A stretch of DNA of 32,396 nucleotides, taken from Bradyrhizobium sp. AS23.2. Its GTDB lineage: Bacteria > Pseudomonadota > Alphaproteobacteria > Rhizobiales > Xanthobacteraceae. The notes beneath the pieces are model-generated. The model was not told the origin of the DNA. It did not search any database and saw only the letters and a program-made list of their open reading frames with translations. This document shows, piece after piece, positions 8,761-17,314 of the stretch (within the stretch, counting starts at the first letter, position 1; every line of letters begins with the position of its first letter). The stretch spans positions 1 through 32,396 of the forward strand of contig NZ_LGHM01000182.1 of NCBI RefSeq assembly GCF_001908185.1, read 5' to 3'. The position numbers were made by a program, and so were the translations under genes.

Positions 8761-9648
8761 CTAAACGCAGGTCTGCGCTCCGCCCTTCAGCGTCACGGGA
8801 ATGGTGAGATAGCGCACCCCGTTGGCTTCGGCCGGCGGGAATTTGCCGGCGCGGATGTTGACCTGGATAGAAGGCAGCAGCAGCCTCGGCGCCGAGAGCT
8901 TGGCATCGCGCGCCTGACGCATGGCCACGAACTCATCCTCCGTGACGCCCTCCTTGACCTGGATGTTCTTCTCGCGCTGTTCGCGCACCGTGGTCTCCCA
9001 GGCGTAGGTGTCGCGGCCGGGAGCCTTATAGTCGTGACACATGAATAGCCGCGTCTCGGGCGGCAGCGCCAGGAGGCGCTTGATCGACCGGTAGAGCTTG
9101 TGCGCGTCGCCGCCAGGGAAGTCGGCCCGCGCAGTTCCGTAGTCCGGCATGAACAGGGTGTCGCCGACGAACACGGTCTCCTCGATCTTGTAAGAGACGT
9201 CGGCGGGCGTGTGCCCGGGCGTGTAGATCACTTCCACGTCGAGTTCGCCGATCTTGAAGCGCTCGCCGTCCCGAAAGAGACAATCGAAGTCGCTGCCGTC
9301 CGTCTTCAGATCGACGGCGTTGAATATCGGCCGGAAGATGCGCTGCACGTCCTTGATGTGTTCACCAATGCCGATCCGTGCGCCGGTCCTTGCCTTGATG
9401 AAGGGGGCGCCCGAGAGGTGATCGGCATGGGCATGCGTTTCGAGCACCCATTCGATCGTGTAGCGCGCCTCTGCGGCGGCGTTCAGCATGGCCTCGACCG
9501 AGCGCGTGTCCACCTCGCCCGAATTGTGGTCGTAGTCAAACACCGGGTCGATGATGGCGGCCTTCTTCGTTGCTGGATCGGCGACCAGATAGCTCACCGT
9601 GTTGGTCGGCTCGTCGAAGAACGCTCTGATTACGGGTTGTCCTGACAT
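8761..9648 (-). CDS. blh: Blh-type MBL-fold hydrolase, probable persulfide dioxygenase
   Basis: This 295-residue metallo-beta-lactamase-fold enzyme has THAHADHLSG (His72, His74, Asp76, His77), His146 in YTPGHTPAD, Asp163 in VGDTLFMP and His205 in MCHDY. The closing region resembles ETHE1/Blh proteins, which oxidise glutathione persulfide to sulfite. The start chosen is the ATG at 9648, because AGGAG lies 9 bases upstream of it; the longer frame to 9690 would run into the shared promoter. The gene is divergent from bigR across a 91-base AT-rich gap. The set of Blh, BigR, rhodanese and TauE/SafE is the known BigR sulfide-detoxification module, in which BigR represses blh. The enzyme assignment comes from the family and has not been shown for this protein. 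Confidence 0.9.
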   Translation of the reverse strand: MSGQPVIRAFFDEPTNTVSYLVADPATKKAAIIDPVFDYDHNSGEVDTRSVEAMLNAAAEARYTIEWVLETHAHADHLSGAPFIKARTGARIGIGEHIKDVQRIFRPIFNAVDLKTDGSDFDCLFRDGERFKIGELDVEVIYTPGHTPADVSYKIEETVFVGDTLFMPDYGTARADFPGGDAHKLYRSIKRLLALPPETRLFMCHDYKAPGRDTYAWETTVREQREKNIQVKEGVTEDEFVAMRQARDAKLSAPRLLLPSIQVNIRAGKFPPAEANGVRYLTIPVTLKGGAQTCV

Positions 9649-9683
9649 GGCTTGAATCTCCTGATGCCACGGGTCGGTTGGTC

Positions 9684-9733
9684 TTGACACATATATTAGC
9701 TGATACTAAATAAGCAATAGCTAAAATAAGGAG
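9684..9733. promoter_or_regulatory. Divergent blh/bigR promoter region with palindromic operator
   Basis: The 91-base gap is much more AT-rich than its surroundings. On the plus strand TTGACA (9684-9689) is followed after 17 bases by TAAATA (9707-9712), a weak -10. An imperfect palindrome ATTAG-N6-CTAAAT overlaps the -10 region at 9695-9711, and a related AATAGCTAAAAT follows. AAGGAG (9728-9733) is the bigR ribosome site, 6 bases from the ATG. On the minus strand TTGCTT and TATATG with about 16 bases between could serve blh. BigR proteins bind AT-rich palindromes that overlap the -10, which fits autoregulation plus control of blh. Confidence 0.65.
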
Positions 9734-9739
9734 CGGCCA

Positions 9740-10069
9740 ATGGCCTCCCGAACCTTGGATCTAGAGAATTTCGAAAAGCAGGCGGTTGAGGTCGCCGGAA
9801 CTCTGCGCGCGCTCGCCAACGAGCGTCGGCTGATGATCCTGTGTCAACTCGTCGAATGCGGCGAGAGCAACGTGAGTTCCCTCGCGGAAGCCGTGGGTCT
9901 GTCGCAATCTGCCCTGTCGCAGCATCTCGCAAAGATGCGCGAGGAGGGCATTGTCGCCTTTCGGCGCGAAAGCCAGACGCTCTGGTACCGCATCGCCGAT
10001 CCGCGCATCGAGCAACTCTTTGCCACGCTGCACAGGCTCTTTTGCAAGCCCGTCAAAGCGAAGAACTAA
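9740..10069 (+). CDS. bigR: BigR/SqrR-type ArsR-family sulfur-responsive repressor
   Basis: This 109-residue winged-helix protein of the ArsR family has its recognition helix around residues 54-66 (LSQSALSQHLAKM). It carries Cys35 (MILCQL) and Cys102 (LFCKP), which correspond in position to the two cysteines of BigR/SqrR that form a disulfide or tetrasulfide with reactive sulfur and release DNA. The typical metal-binding ELCVCD motif of ArsR is absent. A third cysteine, Cys40, sits in VECGES. The start is well supported by AAGGAG at 9728-9733. It heads a plus-strand operon with the rhodanese (20 bases on) and TauE/SafE genes, and faces blh. Confidence 0.92.
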   Translation: MASRTLDLENFEKQAVEVAGTLRALANERRLMILCQLVECGESNVSSLAEAVGLSQSALSQHLAKMREEGIVAFRRESQTLWYRIADPRIEQLFATLHRLFCKPVKAKN

Positions 10070-10088
10070 TTCAGGAAAGTTGCTAGTC

Positions 10089-10637
10089 ATGTCACTACCC
10101 GCAATCAAGCCATCCGAGGCGCGCCGTCTTCTCGACAGCGGCGCCCTGCTCATCGATATCCGCGAAGCCGACGAGCACGCCCGCGAGAAAATCCCCGGCG
10201 CGCATCACCTGCCCTTGTCGAAGCTGGACGAGGCAGACCTCGCCGTGCATCAGGGCAAGCCTGTCATCTTTCATTGCAAGAGCGGCATGCGTACCCAGGC
10301 GAACGCGCTACGGTTCGCCGCGAAGCTCGGCGAGACCTGCGAGGCTTATATCGTCGAAGGCGGGCTCGACGCCTGGCGCAAGGCGGGCCTGCCGGTCGTG
10401 AGCGATCGGCACCAACCTCTGGAACTTCAGCGCCAGGTGCAGATTGGAGCCGGAACTCTTGCCTTCGTCGGCACTCTGCTCGGTCTCTTCGTGTCGTCGT
10501 GGTTTTTCGCTGTGTCCGCCTTCGTCGGCGCAGGGTTGATCACGGCCGGCGTCACCGGCTTTTGCGGCATGGCCCGCATTCTCATGCGCGCACCTTGGAA
10601 CCGCAGCGTCTACGGCGCGCGCACACGAACCGCGTGA
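10089..10637 (+). CDS. Rhodanese with C-terminal membrane tail (YgaP-like)
   Basis: This 182-residue sulfurtransferase has an N-terminal rhodanese domain (about 1-105). The active-site loop FHCKSGMRT carries the persulfide-forming Cys63, and IDIREADEH and VEGGLDAWRKAGLPV are conserved landmarks. Two hydrophobic helices follow (about 120-160, DUF2892 type), the same arrangement as E. coli YgaP, so it should be an inner-membrane protein with the catalytic domain in the cytoplasm. The frame extends upstream into bigR, but the ATG at 10089 begins the domain and has an AGGAAAG about 11 bases before it. It probably handles sulfane sulfur within the BigR module and may supply or remove persulfide. 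It lies 20 bases after bigR. Confidence 0.9.
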   Translation: MSLPAIKPSEARRLLDSGALLIDIREADEHAREKIPGAHHLPLSKLDEADLAVHQGKPVIFHCKSGMRTQANALRFAAKLGETCEAYIVEGGLDAWRKAGLPVVSDRHQPLELQRQVQIGAGTLAFVGTLLGLFVSSWFFAVSAFVGAGLITAGVTGFCGMARILMRAPWNRSVYGARTRTA

Positions 10638-10666
10638 CAGTGGCTTGAAATGAGGAGTCGCCCATC

Positions 10667-11446
10667 ATGTTCTCGCTGACCCAAGGCGCGCTCGGCCTCG
10701 CTTCCGGCTCGCTCGTCGGCTTTTCGCTCGGACTGGTTGGGGGCGGCGGCTCGATTTTGGCCGTGCCGCTCCTCGTCTATCTGGTCGGCGTGTCGGATCC
10801 TCACGTGGCGATCGGGACCAGCGCCATAGCCGTCGCGGCGAACGCTGCTGCGAATCTCGTCAACCACGCCCGCGCCGGCAACGTGAAGTGGCGCTGCGCT
10901 TCCGTATTCGCACTCGCAGGCGTCGCCGGCGCCTTTCTCGGCTCCACCCTCGGCAAGATCGTCGAGGGCCAGAAGTTGCTGGCGTTGTTCGCGATTGTCA
11001 TGATGGTGGTCGGCGCGCTGATGATGAAGGGCCGCTCCGACGCGGGCCAGCCATCGGTCCGGCTCAACCGGGAGAATCTGCCGAAGCTCCTCGCCTTGGG
11101 GTTCGGCACAGGAGCTTTGTCCGGCTTCTTCGGGATCGGCGGCGGCTTTCTGATCGTGCCGGCGCTGATCGCTGCAACCGGCATGCCGATCCTCTATGCG
11201 GTCGGCTCCTCTCTTGTGGCGGTGACCGCGTTTGGGCTGACCACGGCGGCCAACTACGCACTGTCCGGCCTGGTGGATTGGTATCTTGCCGCGTTGTTTA
11301 TCTTCGGCGGAGTTCTCGGCGGGCTGCTCGGCGCCCGCTCCGCCGGCTCGCTCGCCGCGCGCAAGGGCGCATTGAACACCGTGTTCGCGGCGCTCATCTT
11401 CGCGGTAGCGATCTATATGCTGGTCCGCAATCTCGGCCTGATGTGA
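10667..11446 (+). CDS. TauE/SafE-family sulfite/anion exporter
   Basis: This 259-residue polytopic membrane protein has about eight hydrophobic segments in two similar halves. The N-terminal half contains GLVGGGGSILAVPLLVYL and the C-terminal half GFFGIGGGFLIVPALI, the twin glycine-rich motifs of the TauE/SafE family. A good Shine-Dalgarno (GAGGAG, 9 bases upstream) supports the ATG at 10667. The family exports sulfite, sulfoacetate and related anions. In BigR operons the TauE/SafE permease is thought to remove sulfite made when Blh oxidises persulfide. It lies 29 bases after the rhodanese gene and is the last gene before the convergent Yej operon. Confidence 0.9.
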   Translation: MFSLTQGALGLASGSLVGFSLGLVGGGGSILAVPLLVYLVGVSDPHVAIGTSAIAVAANAAANLVNHARAGNVKWRCASVFALAGVAGAFLGSTLGKIVEGQKLLALFAIVMMVVGALMMKGRSDAGQPSVRLNRENLPKLLALGFGTGALSGFFGIGGGFLIVPALIAATGMPILYAVGSSLVAVTAFGLTTAANYALSGLVDWYLAALFIFGGVLGGLLGARSAGSLAARKGALNTVFAALIFAVAIYMLVRNLGLM

Positions 11447-11459
11447 TTGATATCCCGAA

Positions 11460-11475
11460 GGCGCGCCAGCGCGCC
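11460..11475. terminator. Short GC-rich hairpin between convergent operons
   Basis: Perfect 7-base arms GGCGCGC (11460-11466) and GCGCGCC (11469-11475) sit in the 44-base gap between the TauE/SafE gene and yejF, with partly complementary CCG/CGG outside. There is no T-tract. A shared terminator is likely from position; a small dispersed repeat is the alternative. Confidence 0.45.
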
Positions 11476-11490
11476 CCGGAATGACGGAGG

Positions 11491-13128
11491 TTATGTCGCC
11501 ACCGACCCGTTCCCGGCCGTCTCCAGCCGGAACGCGGCCGCGAACAGCGCCCGCGTGTAGTCCGTCTTCGGGTTCTTGAACAGCTCGGCGGCCTGCCCTT
11601 CCTCGACCACCTTGCCGCCGCGCATCACGATGAGATGGCTGGCGAGCGAGGCGACGACGCGTAAGTCGTGCGAGATGAACATGTAGGTGAGCTCGCGCTT
11701 GCGCTGGAGCTCGCGCAACAGATCCACCATCTGCGCCTGGAGCAGCATGTCGAGCGCGCTGGTCGGCTCGTCCAGCACGACGAAATCCGGCTCCAGCACC
11801 ACGGCGCGTGCGATGCTGATGCGCTGGCGCTGGCCGCCGGAGAACTCGTGCGGGTAGCGATAGCGGGTGTCCGCCTTCAGCCCGACATCCTCGAGCGCCT
11901 TGACGACACGCGCCTCGCGTTCCTCGCGCGACAACTTCGGCTGATGCACCGAGAGGCCTTCGGCGATGATGTCGGCGACCGACATGCGCGGGCTGAGCGA
12001 GCCGAACGGATCCTGGAACACGATCTGCATGTCGCGCCGGAACGGCCTCATGTCCTTGAAGCGCAGGCCCTGGATGTCTCTCCCCAGGAACACGATCCGT
12101 CCGTTCGAGGAAATCAGCCGCAGCAGGGCGAGTCCGAGTGTGGTCTTGCCCGAGCCGGATTCGCCGACGACACCGAGCGTCTCGCCCTTGCGTACGGCAA
12201 CGCTGACGCCGTCGACCGCCTTGATGTGGCCAACCGTCTTGCGCATCAAGCCGCGCTTGATCGGAAACCAGACCTTCAGGTCATCCGCCGACATCACCAC
12301 CGGCGCACCAGGCTGCGGCGGCGCCGGATCGGGCTTCGGCTCCGCCGCGAGCAGGTCGCGCGTATAGGGATGCTTCGGAGTCTTGAAGACCTGCTCGACC
12401 GGCCCCTGCTCGACGATCTTGCCGCCCTTCATGACGCAGACGGTATCGGCGATGCGGCGCACGATGCCGAGATCGTGGGTGATGAAGAGCAGGCTCATGC
12501 CGAGACGTGAGCGGATCTCGGCGAGCAGCGCCAGGATCTGTGCCTGCACGGTGACGTCGAGTGCGGTGGTCGGCTCGTCCGCGATCAAGAGGTCCGGCTC
12601 GTTGGCGAGCGCCATCGCGATCATCACACGCTGGCGCTGGCCACCGGAGAGCTGGTGCGGATAGCTCTTCAGCCGTGTTTCCGGCTCGGGAATACCGACC
12701 TGCGTCAGCAATTCGAGCGTCCTCTTGCGCGCCTCGGCATTGCTGGTCGGATTGTGCAGCTGGATGATTTCACTGATCTGCGCATCGATCGTGTGCAACG
12801 GATTGAGCGAGGTCATCGGCTCCTGGAAGATGATGGAGATGTCGCTGCCGCGAATCTCCCGCATCTCCGGCTCGGACTGCTCGATCAGCTCGCGCCCCTT
12901 GAAGCGGATGCTGCCCGAGGGGTGCGAGGCGTTCGGATAGGGCAGCAGCTTCAGGATCGAGAGCGCGCTGACCGACTTGCCGGAGCCGGATTCGCCGACC
13001 AGCGCCACGCATTCGCCGCGCTTGATCTGGAACGAGACCTTGTCGACCGCGAGCGTGGCGGCGCCGCCCTGGCGGAAGGCCACCGAGAGGTCGCGCACGG
13101 CAAGCAGGGGCTGGTTGATCGCGTCCAT
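11491..13128 (-). CDS. yejF: Peptide ABC transporter, double ATP-binding subunit YejF
   Basis: This 545-residue protein has two fused nucleotide-binding domains. The first has Walker A GESGSGKS (residues 45-52), signature LSGGQRQRVMIA and Walker B LLIADEPTTALD. The second has GESGSGKTT, signature FSGGQRQRISIA and VVLDEPTSALD. Between them is the dipeptide/oligopeptide-transporter C-terminal motif around HPYTRDLLAAEP, repeated in shortened form at the end. The fused double ATPase is the hallmark of YejF/DdpDF-type importers. The ATG at 13128 with AGGA 5 bases upstream is preferred to the adjacent GTG. It is the last gene of the yej operon, 7 bases after yejE. Confidence 0.93.
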   Translation of the reverse strand: MDAINQPLLAVRDLSVAFRQGGAATLAVDKVSFQIKRGECVALVGESGSGKSVSALSILKLLPYPNASHPSGSIRFKGRELIEQSEPEMREIRGSDISIIFQEPMTSLNPLHTIDAQISEIIQLHNPTSNAEARKRTLELLTQVGIPEPETRLKSYPHQLSGGQRQRVMIAMALANEPDLLIADEPTTALDVTVQAQILALLAEIRSRLGMSLLFITHDLGIVRRIADTVCVMKGGKIVEQGPVEQVFKTPKHPYTRDLLAAEPKPDPAPPQPGAPVVMSADDLKVWFPIKRGLMRKTVGHIKAVDGVSVAVRKGETLGVVGESGSGKTTLGLALLRLISSNGRIVFLGRDIQGLRFKDMRPFRRDMQIVFQDPFGSLSPRMSVADIIAEGLSVHQPKLSREEREARVVKALEDVGLKADTRYRYPHEFSGGQRQRISIARAVVLEPDFVVLDEPTSALDMLLQAQMVDLLRELQRKRELTYMFISHDLRVVASLASHLIVMRGGKVVEEGQAAELFKNPKTDYTRALFAAAFRLETAGNGSVAT

Positions 13129-13135
13129 CACGTCC

Positions 13136-14314
13136 TCACTTGAACGTCTTGCGCGGATCGAAGGCGTCGCGCACGGCTTCGCCGATGAAGATCAGCAGCG
13201 ACAGCATGATCGCCACCGAGAAGAAGCCGGTGAAGCCGAGCCACGGAGCCTGCACATTCGACTTGCCCTGCGACAGGAGCTCACCGAGCGAGGGCGAGCC
13301 GGGCGGCAGGCCGAAGCCGAGGAAGTCCAGCGCGGTCAGCGTCATCACCGAGGACGAGACGATGAACGGCAGGAACGTCATGGTCGCGACCATCGCGTTC
13401 GGCAGCAGATGCCGGAACATGATCACCGCATTCGACACGCCGAGCGCACGTGCCGCCTGGATGTACTCGAAATTGCGGCCGCGCAGGAATTCAGCACGCA
13501 CGAGGCCGACCAGCGACACCCATGAGAACAGCAGCAGGATGCCGAGCAGCACGAAGAAGCCGGGCACCAGCACCGACGACAGGATCAGCAGCAGATAGAG
13601 CGAAGGGATCGCGGTCCATATCTCGATGAAGCGCTGGAAGGTGAGATCGATCCAGCCGCCGAAATAGCCCTGGATGCCACCGGCGGCGACGCCGACGATC
13701 GAGGAGACGATGGTGAGGCAGAGGCCAAACAGTACCGAGATGCGGAAGCCGTAGATCAGCCGCGCCACGACGTCGCGGCCCTGATCGTCGGTGCCGAGCC
13801 AATTGTATTCGAGGTCGCGGCAGCTCTTCAGGCCCTTCTTCTCGACGACCGGCTTGCACTGCGCTTCCGTCAGCATCCAGGTCGGCGGCGACGGAGCCGG
13901 CGTCGGCAGATCGAGATTGTGGGTATCGTAGGAGTAGCGGATCAGCGGCCAGACGATGCTGCCGCCCTTGTCCTTGATCAGCTTCTGCAAATAGGGATCG
14001 CGATAATCGGCCGCGGTTTCGAAGTCGCCGCCGAAGGTCGTCTCCGAATAGGTGACGAAGGCCGGCCAGTAGAGGTGGCCGTCATACTTGATCAGGAACG
14101 GCCGGTCGTTGGCGATCAGCTCGGCGAACAGCGACACCACGAACAGGACCATGAAGATCCAGAACGACCAGTAGCCGCGCCGGTTTGCCTTGAAATTCTC
14201 CCAGCGCCGCCTGTTGAGCGGCGACGGCGCGAACGGCTTGCGCGTGATCGGCACGGCTTCGCCGAGCGGCGAACCCGTTGTGGTTTCGATCGGGGTCGGG
14301 GCGGTCAGTGTCAT
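13136..14314 (-). CDS. yejE: Peptide ABC transporter permease YejE
   Basis: This 392-residue inner-membrane permease is of the DppC/OppC type. It has an N-terminal cytoplasmic tail, a first membrane segment (YWSFWIFMVLFVVSLFAEL), a long periplasmic loop (about 75-175) and then the five-helix BPD_transp_1 core. The cytoplasmic coupling loop contains ALGVSNAVIMFRHLLPNA (EAA-like). The long periplasmic loop with GTDDQGRDVVARLIYG is typical of YejE. The start at 14314 is chosen because its ATG overlaps the yejB stop (TGATG), indicating coupled translation; the 14-residue longer form would lie inside yejB. It forms the channel with YejB. Confidence 0.93.
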   Translation of the reverse strand: MTLTAPTPIETTTGSPLGEAVPITRKPFAPSPLNRRRWENFKANRRGYWSFWIFMVLFVVSLFAELIANDRPFLIKYDGHLYWPAFVTYSETTFGGDFETAADYRDPYLQKLIKDKGGSIVWPLIRYSYDTHNLDLPTPAPSPPTWMLTEAQCKPVVEKKGLKSCRDLEYNWLGTDDQGRDVVARLIYGFRISVLFGLCLTIVSSIVGVAAGGIQGYFGGWIDLTFQRFIEIWTAIPSLYLLLILSSVLVPGFFVLLGILLLFSWVSLVGLVRAEFLRGRNFEYIQAARALGVSNAVIMFRHLLPNAMVATMTFLPFIVSSSVMTLTALDFLGFGLPPGSPSLGELLSQGKSNVQAPWLGFTGFFSVAIMLSLLIFIGEAVRDAFDPRKTFK

Positions 14315-15423
14315 CAGACCTCCCTCGCCTCGAAGTCGATCCGCGGATCGATCCACATATAGGTCAGATCGGAGATCAGATTGACCACGAGGCCGACGAG
14401 CGAAAAGATGTAGAGCGTGCCGAACACGACGGGATAGTCGCGGTTGAGCACGCTCTCGAAACTGAGCAGCCCGAGCCCGTCGAGCGAGAAGATGGTCTCG
14501 ATCAAAAGAGAGCCCGAGAAGAAGGCGTGGATGAAGGCGCCCGGGAAGCCCGCGATCACGATCAGCATCGCGTTGCGGAAGATGTGGCCGTAGAGCACCT
14601 GCCCTTCGCTACAGCCCTTGGCCCGCGCGGTCATGACATACTGCTTACGGATCTCGTCCAGGAACGAGTTCTTGGTGAGCAGCGTCATGGTCGCGAATGC
14701 ACTCAGGCCCATCGAGAGCAGCGGCAGGGTCAGATGCCAGAAATAGTCGATGATCTTCCAGTACCAGGGAAACTGCCACCAACCGTCCGAGGTCAGCCCG
14801 CGCAGCGGGAACAGGTTGAAGAAGGAGCCGCCAGCGAACAGAATGATCAGGAGGATCGCGAACAGGAAGCCGGGGATCGCAAAGCCGATGATGATCACGG
14901 CCGAGGTCCAGGTGTCGAAGCGCGTGCCGTCCTTGACCGCTTTGCGGATGCCGAGCGGGATCGAGATTAGATAGGTGATCAGCGTCAGCCAGATGCCGAG
15001 CGAGATCGAGACCGGCAGCTTCTCCTTGATCAGTTGGATCACGCTGACGTCGCGGAAATAGCTCTTGCCGAAATCGAAGCGGGAGAAATTCCACACCATC
15101 AGCGCGAAGCGTTCCGGCGCCGGCTTGTCGAAACCGAACTGCGCCTCCAGCTTCTTGATGAAGTCGGGGTCTAGGCCCTGCGCGCCGCGGTATTTCGAGT
15201 TGATGGCATCGCCTCCGGCGCCGAGTTGCCCCGGCGCACGCTGTGCGAAATCACCGCCGCCTGAAATGCGGGAGCTGCCACCGGTGTCGGCCCCGGACAG
15301 TTGCGCGATCACGCGCTCGACCGGACCGCCGGGCGCGAACTGCACGACGATGAAGGAGACGAAGAGGATCCCAAGCAGCGTCGGGATCATCAGGAGGATG
15401 CGGCGGGCGATATAGGCGCTCAT
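14314..15423 (-). CDS. yejB: Peptide ABC transporter permease YejB
   Basis: This 369-residue DppB/OppB-type permease opens with the characteristic N-terminus MSAYIARRILLMIPTLLGILFVSFIVVQFAPGG-like pattern (membrane helix then a periplasmic Pro-Gly turn). A large periplasmic domain (about 30-130) follows, then the permease core with TMTLLTKNSFLDEIRKQYV and ARAKG in the coupling loop and several hydrophobic helices. With YejE it forms the transmembrane pore of a peptide importer. It starts 2 bases after the second binding-protein gene and its stop overlaps the yejE start by one base, so the genes are tightly coupled. Confidence 0.93.
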   Translation of the reverse strand: MSAYIARRILLMIPTLLGILFVSFIVVQFAPGGPVERVIAQLSGADTGGSSRISGGGDFAQRAPGQLGAGGDAINSKYRGAQGLDPDFIKKLEAQFGFDKPAPERFALMVWNFSRFDFGKSYFRDVSVIQLIKEKLPVSISLGIWLTLITYLISIPLGIRKAVKDGTRFDTWTSAVIIIGFAIPGFLFAILLIILFAGGSFFNLFPLRGLTSDGWWQFPWYWKIIDYFWHLTLPLLSMGLSAFATMTLLTKNSFLDEIRKQYVMTARAKGCSEGQVLYGHIFRNAMLIVIAGFPGAFIHAFFSGSLLIETIFSLDGLGLLSFESVLNRDYPVVFGTLYIFSLVGLVVNLISDLTYMWIDPRIDFEAREV

Positions 15424-15425
15424 GG

Positions 15426-17300
15426 CTATTTCGCCTGCTCGAGCTTGGCCGCTTTGGCGCCATCATGCCACCAGATGTCGGGGGCGCCGACGCCGTTGGC
15501 GTAACGCGGCAGCTTCTGCGGATGAGCGAACTGATCCCAATAAGCAAGCCGGTGCGTCTTGTTATACCACTGCGGCACCCAATAGCGACCGGCGCGAAAC
15601 AGGCGATCGAAGGCGCGGCAGGCGACGGTCAATTCCTCGCGGTTGTCGGCCGCGATGATTTTCTCGATCATGGCGTCGATGGCCGGACTGGAGACGCCCG
15701 CGAGATTGTAGGAGCCCTTGGTTGCCGCGACCTGAGAGGAGAAGAATGCGCGCATGGCGTCGCCCGGCGTTGCCGACATGCTGAAACGCTGGATCGTCAT
15801 GTCGAAATCAAAGTCTTCCTGGCGCGCCTTGTGTTGCACGGCATCGACGAGGCGCACACTCGCTTCGATGCCGAGCGTCGCCAGATTCTTGATGTAGGGC
15901 GCATGGTGCGGCTGGAAAGAGGGTTCGTCCAACAGGAACTCGATCCTGAACACCTCGCCGTTCGGCAGCACCCGTTTACCGTCCTTGATGGGCACGCCGG
16001 CCTCGTTCAGCAATTGCTGCGCCTTGCGCAACAGGCTGCGGTCTTGACCGGAGCCGTCCGAGACCGGAGGCGTAAACGGTGTGGCGAACACTTCGTCGGG
16101 AACCTGTCCGCGAAATGGCTCCAGCAGCTTCAGCTCCTCCGGTGAAGGAGGCCCATCGCTTGCCATGAGATCGGAGTTCTGGAACGGCGACACCGTACGG
16201 GCATAAGCGCCGTACATGATGGTCTTGTTCGTCCACTCGAAGTCGAAGGCGTCGATCAGAGCCTCGCGCACGCGCGGGTCTTTGAATTTCTCGCGCCGCG
16301 TGTTGATGAACCAGCCCTGCGCCCCGGACGGCGTGTCGTCGGGCACGATTTCGAGCTTGACGCGACCATCCTTCGCGGCAGGAAAGTCATAGCGCGTCGC
16401 CCAGATGCGCGAGGTGAACTCTTCGCGGTAGAGATAATTCTTGCCGGTAAAACCCTCGAAGGCGACGTCGCGGTCGCGATAGAACTCATAGCGCACGACG
16501 TCAAAATTGTAGCTGCCGCGGCAAACCGGCAGATCGGCAGCCCACCAGTCCTTCACCCGCTCGAACTCGATGTAGCGATTGACCTCGAACTTGCCGACCT
16601 TGTATGGCCCCGAGCCCAATGGGGTCTCCAGAGACGTTTCGTCGAACGGGCGAGACGCATAGTATGCTGTCGAGAAGATCGGCAGGCTCGCGACATAGAG
16701 CGGCACGTCGCGCGCCCGCCCCTTGGCAAAGGTGACGACGAGCGTCGCATCGTCGATCGCCTCCGCGCTGACCATGTCACGCATCTGCACGATGATCAGC
16801 GGATGTCCCTTGGTCTTCAACGCCGTCAGCGAAAACGCCGCGTCGTGCGCGGTGAGCCTGGTGCCGTCGTGGAATTTCGCTTCGGGCCGCATGGTGAAGC
16901 GATAGACCAGCTTGTCCGGTGATATCTGCACCGACTTGGCGGCAAGCCCGTACATCGCATCAGGCTCGTCGTTCGCGCGCACCATCAGCGGCGCGAAAGT
17001 CATGTCCATACCTTGCGCGCCGTCCCCCTTGAGGATGTAGGCGTTGAGCGAGTTGAACGTGAAATAGGACTGATTGTAGGCGCGCACCGACGGAATGAGG
17101 GAGAACGTGCCTCCCTTCGGCGCGTCGACGTTGACATAGTCGAACTGGTGGAAGTCAGCAGGGTATTTGAGATCGCCGAACGCCGAGATGCCGTGGGCCT
17201 CGGCGGGCCCCTCGGACGCCGCCGCGCCACGGAGCGCGGCGGCGCTGAACACGCCGCCGACACCCAGGGCCAGCATATGCCGGCGTGAAAGCTGCGCCAT
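15426..17300 (-). CDS. yejA: Second YejA-type peptide-binding protein (Tat signal)
   Basis: This 624-residue periplasmic solute-binding protein belongs to the SBP_bac_5 (oligopeptide-binding) family, YejA group. The N-terminus has a twin-arginine signal, SRRHMLALGVGGVFSAAAL, with a probable cleavage before residue 35. Typical family runs are FGDLKYPADFHQFDYVN, APKGGTFSLIP and a PLGSGPYKVGKFE motif. A TTG at 17318 would extend the frame, but ATG 17300 has AGGAAG 9 bases upstream and lies just after the stop of the preceding gene. It resembles its upstream neighbour throughout, but the two are clearly diverged. It precedes yejB by 2 bases, so it is part of the importer operon. Which peptides each binds is unknown. 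Confidence 0.92.
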   Translation of the reverse strand: MAQLSRRHMLALGVGGVFSAAALRGAAASEGPAEAHGISAFGDLKYPADFHQFDYVNVDAPKGGTFSLIPSVRAYNQSYFTFNSLNAYILKGDGAQGMDMTFAPLMVRANDEPDAMYGLAAKSVQISPDKLVYRFTMRPEAKFHDGTRLTAHDAAFSLTALKTKGHPLIIVQMRDMVSAEAIDDATLVVTFAKGRARDVPLYVASLPIFSTAYYASRPFDETSLETPLGSGPYKVGKFEVNRYIEFERVKDWWAADLPVCRGSYNFDVVRYEFYRDRDVAFEGFTGKNYLYREEFTSRIWATRYDFPAAKDGRVKLEIVPDDTPSGAQGWFINTRREKFKDPRVREALIDAFDFEWTNKTIMYGAYARTVSPFQNSDLMASDGPPSPEELKLLEPFRGQVPDEVFATPFTPPVSDGSGQDRSLLRKAQQLLNEAGVPIKDGKRVLPNGEVFRIEFLLDEPSFQPHHAPYIKNLATLGIEASVRLVDAVQHKARQEDFDFDMTIQRFSMSATPGDAMRAFFSSQVAATKGSYNLAGVSSPAIDAMIEKIIAADNREELTVACRAFDRLFRAGRYWVPQWYNKTHRLAYWDQFAHPQKLPRYANGVGAPDIWWHDGAKAAKLEQAK

Positions 17301-17314
17301 GCGCAATTGCTTCC

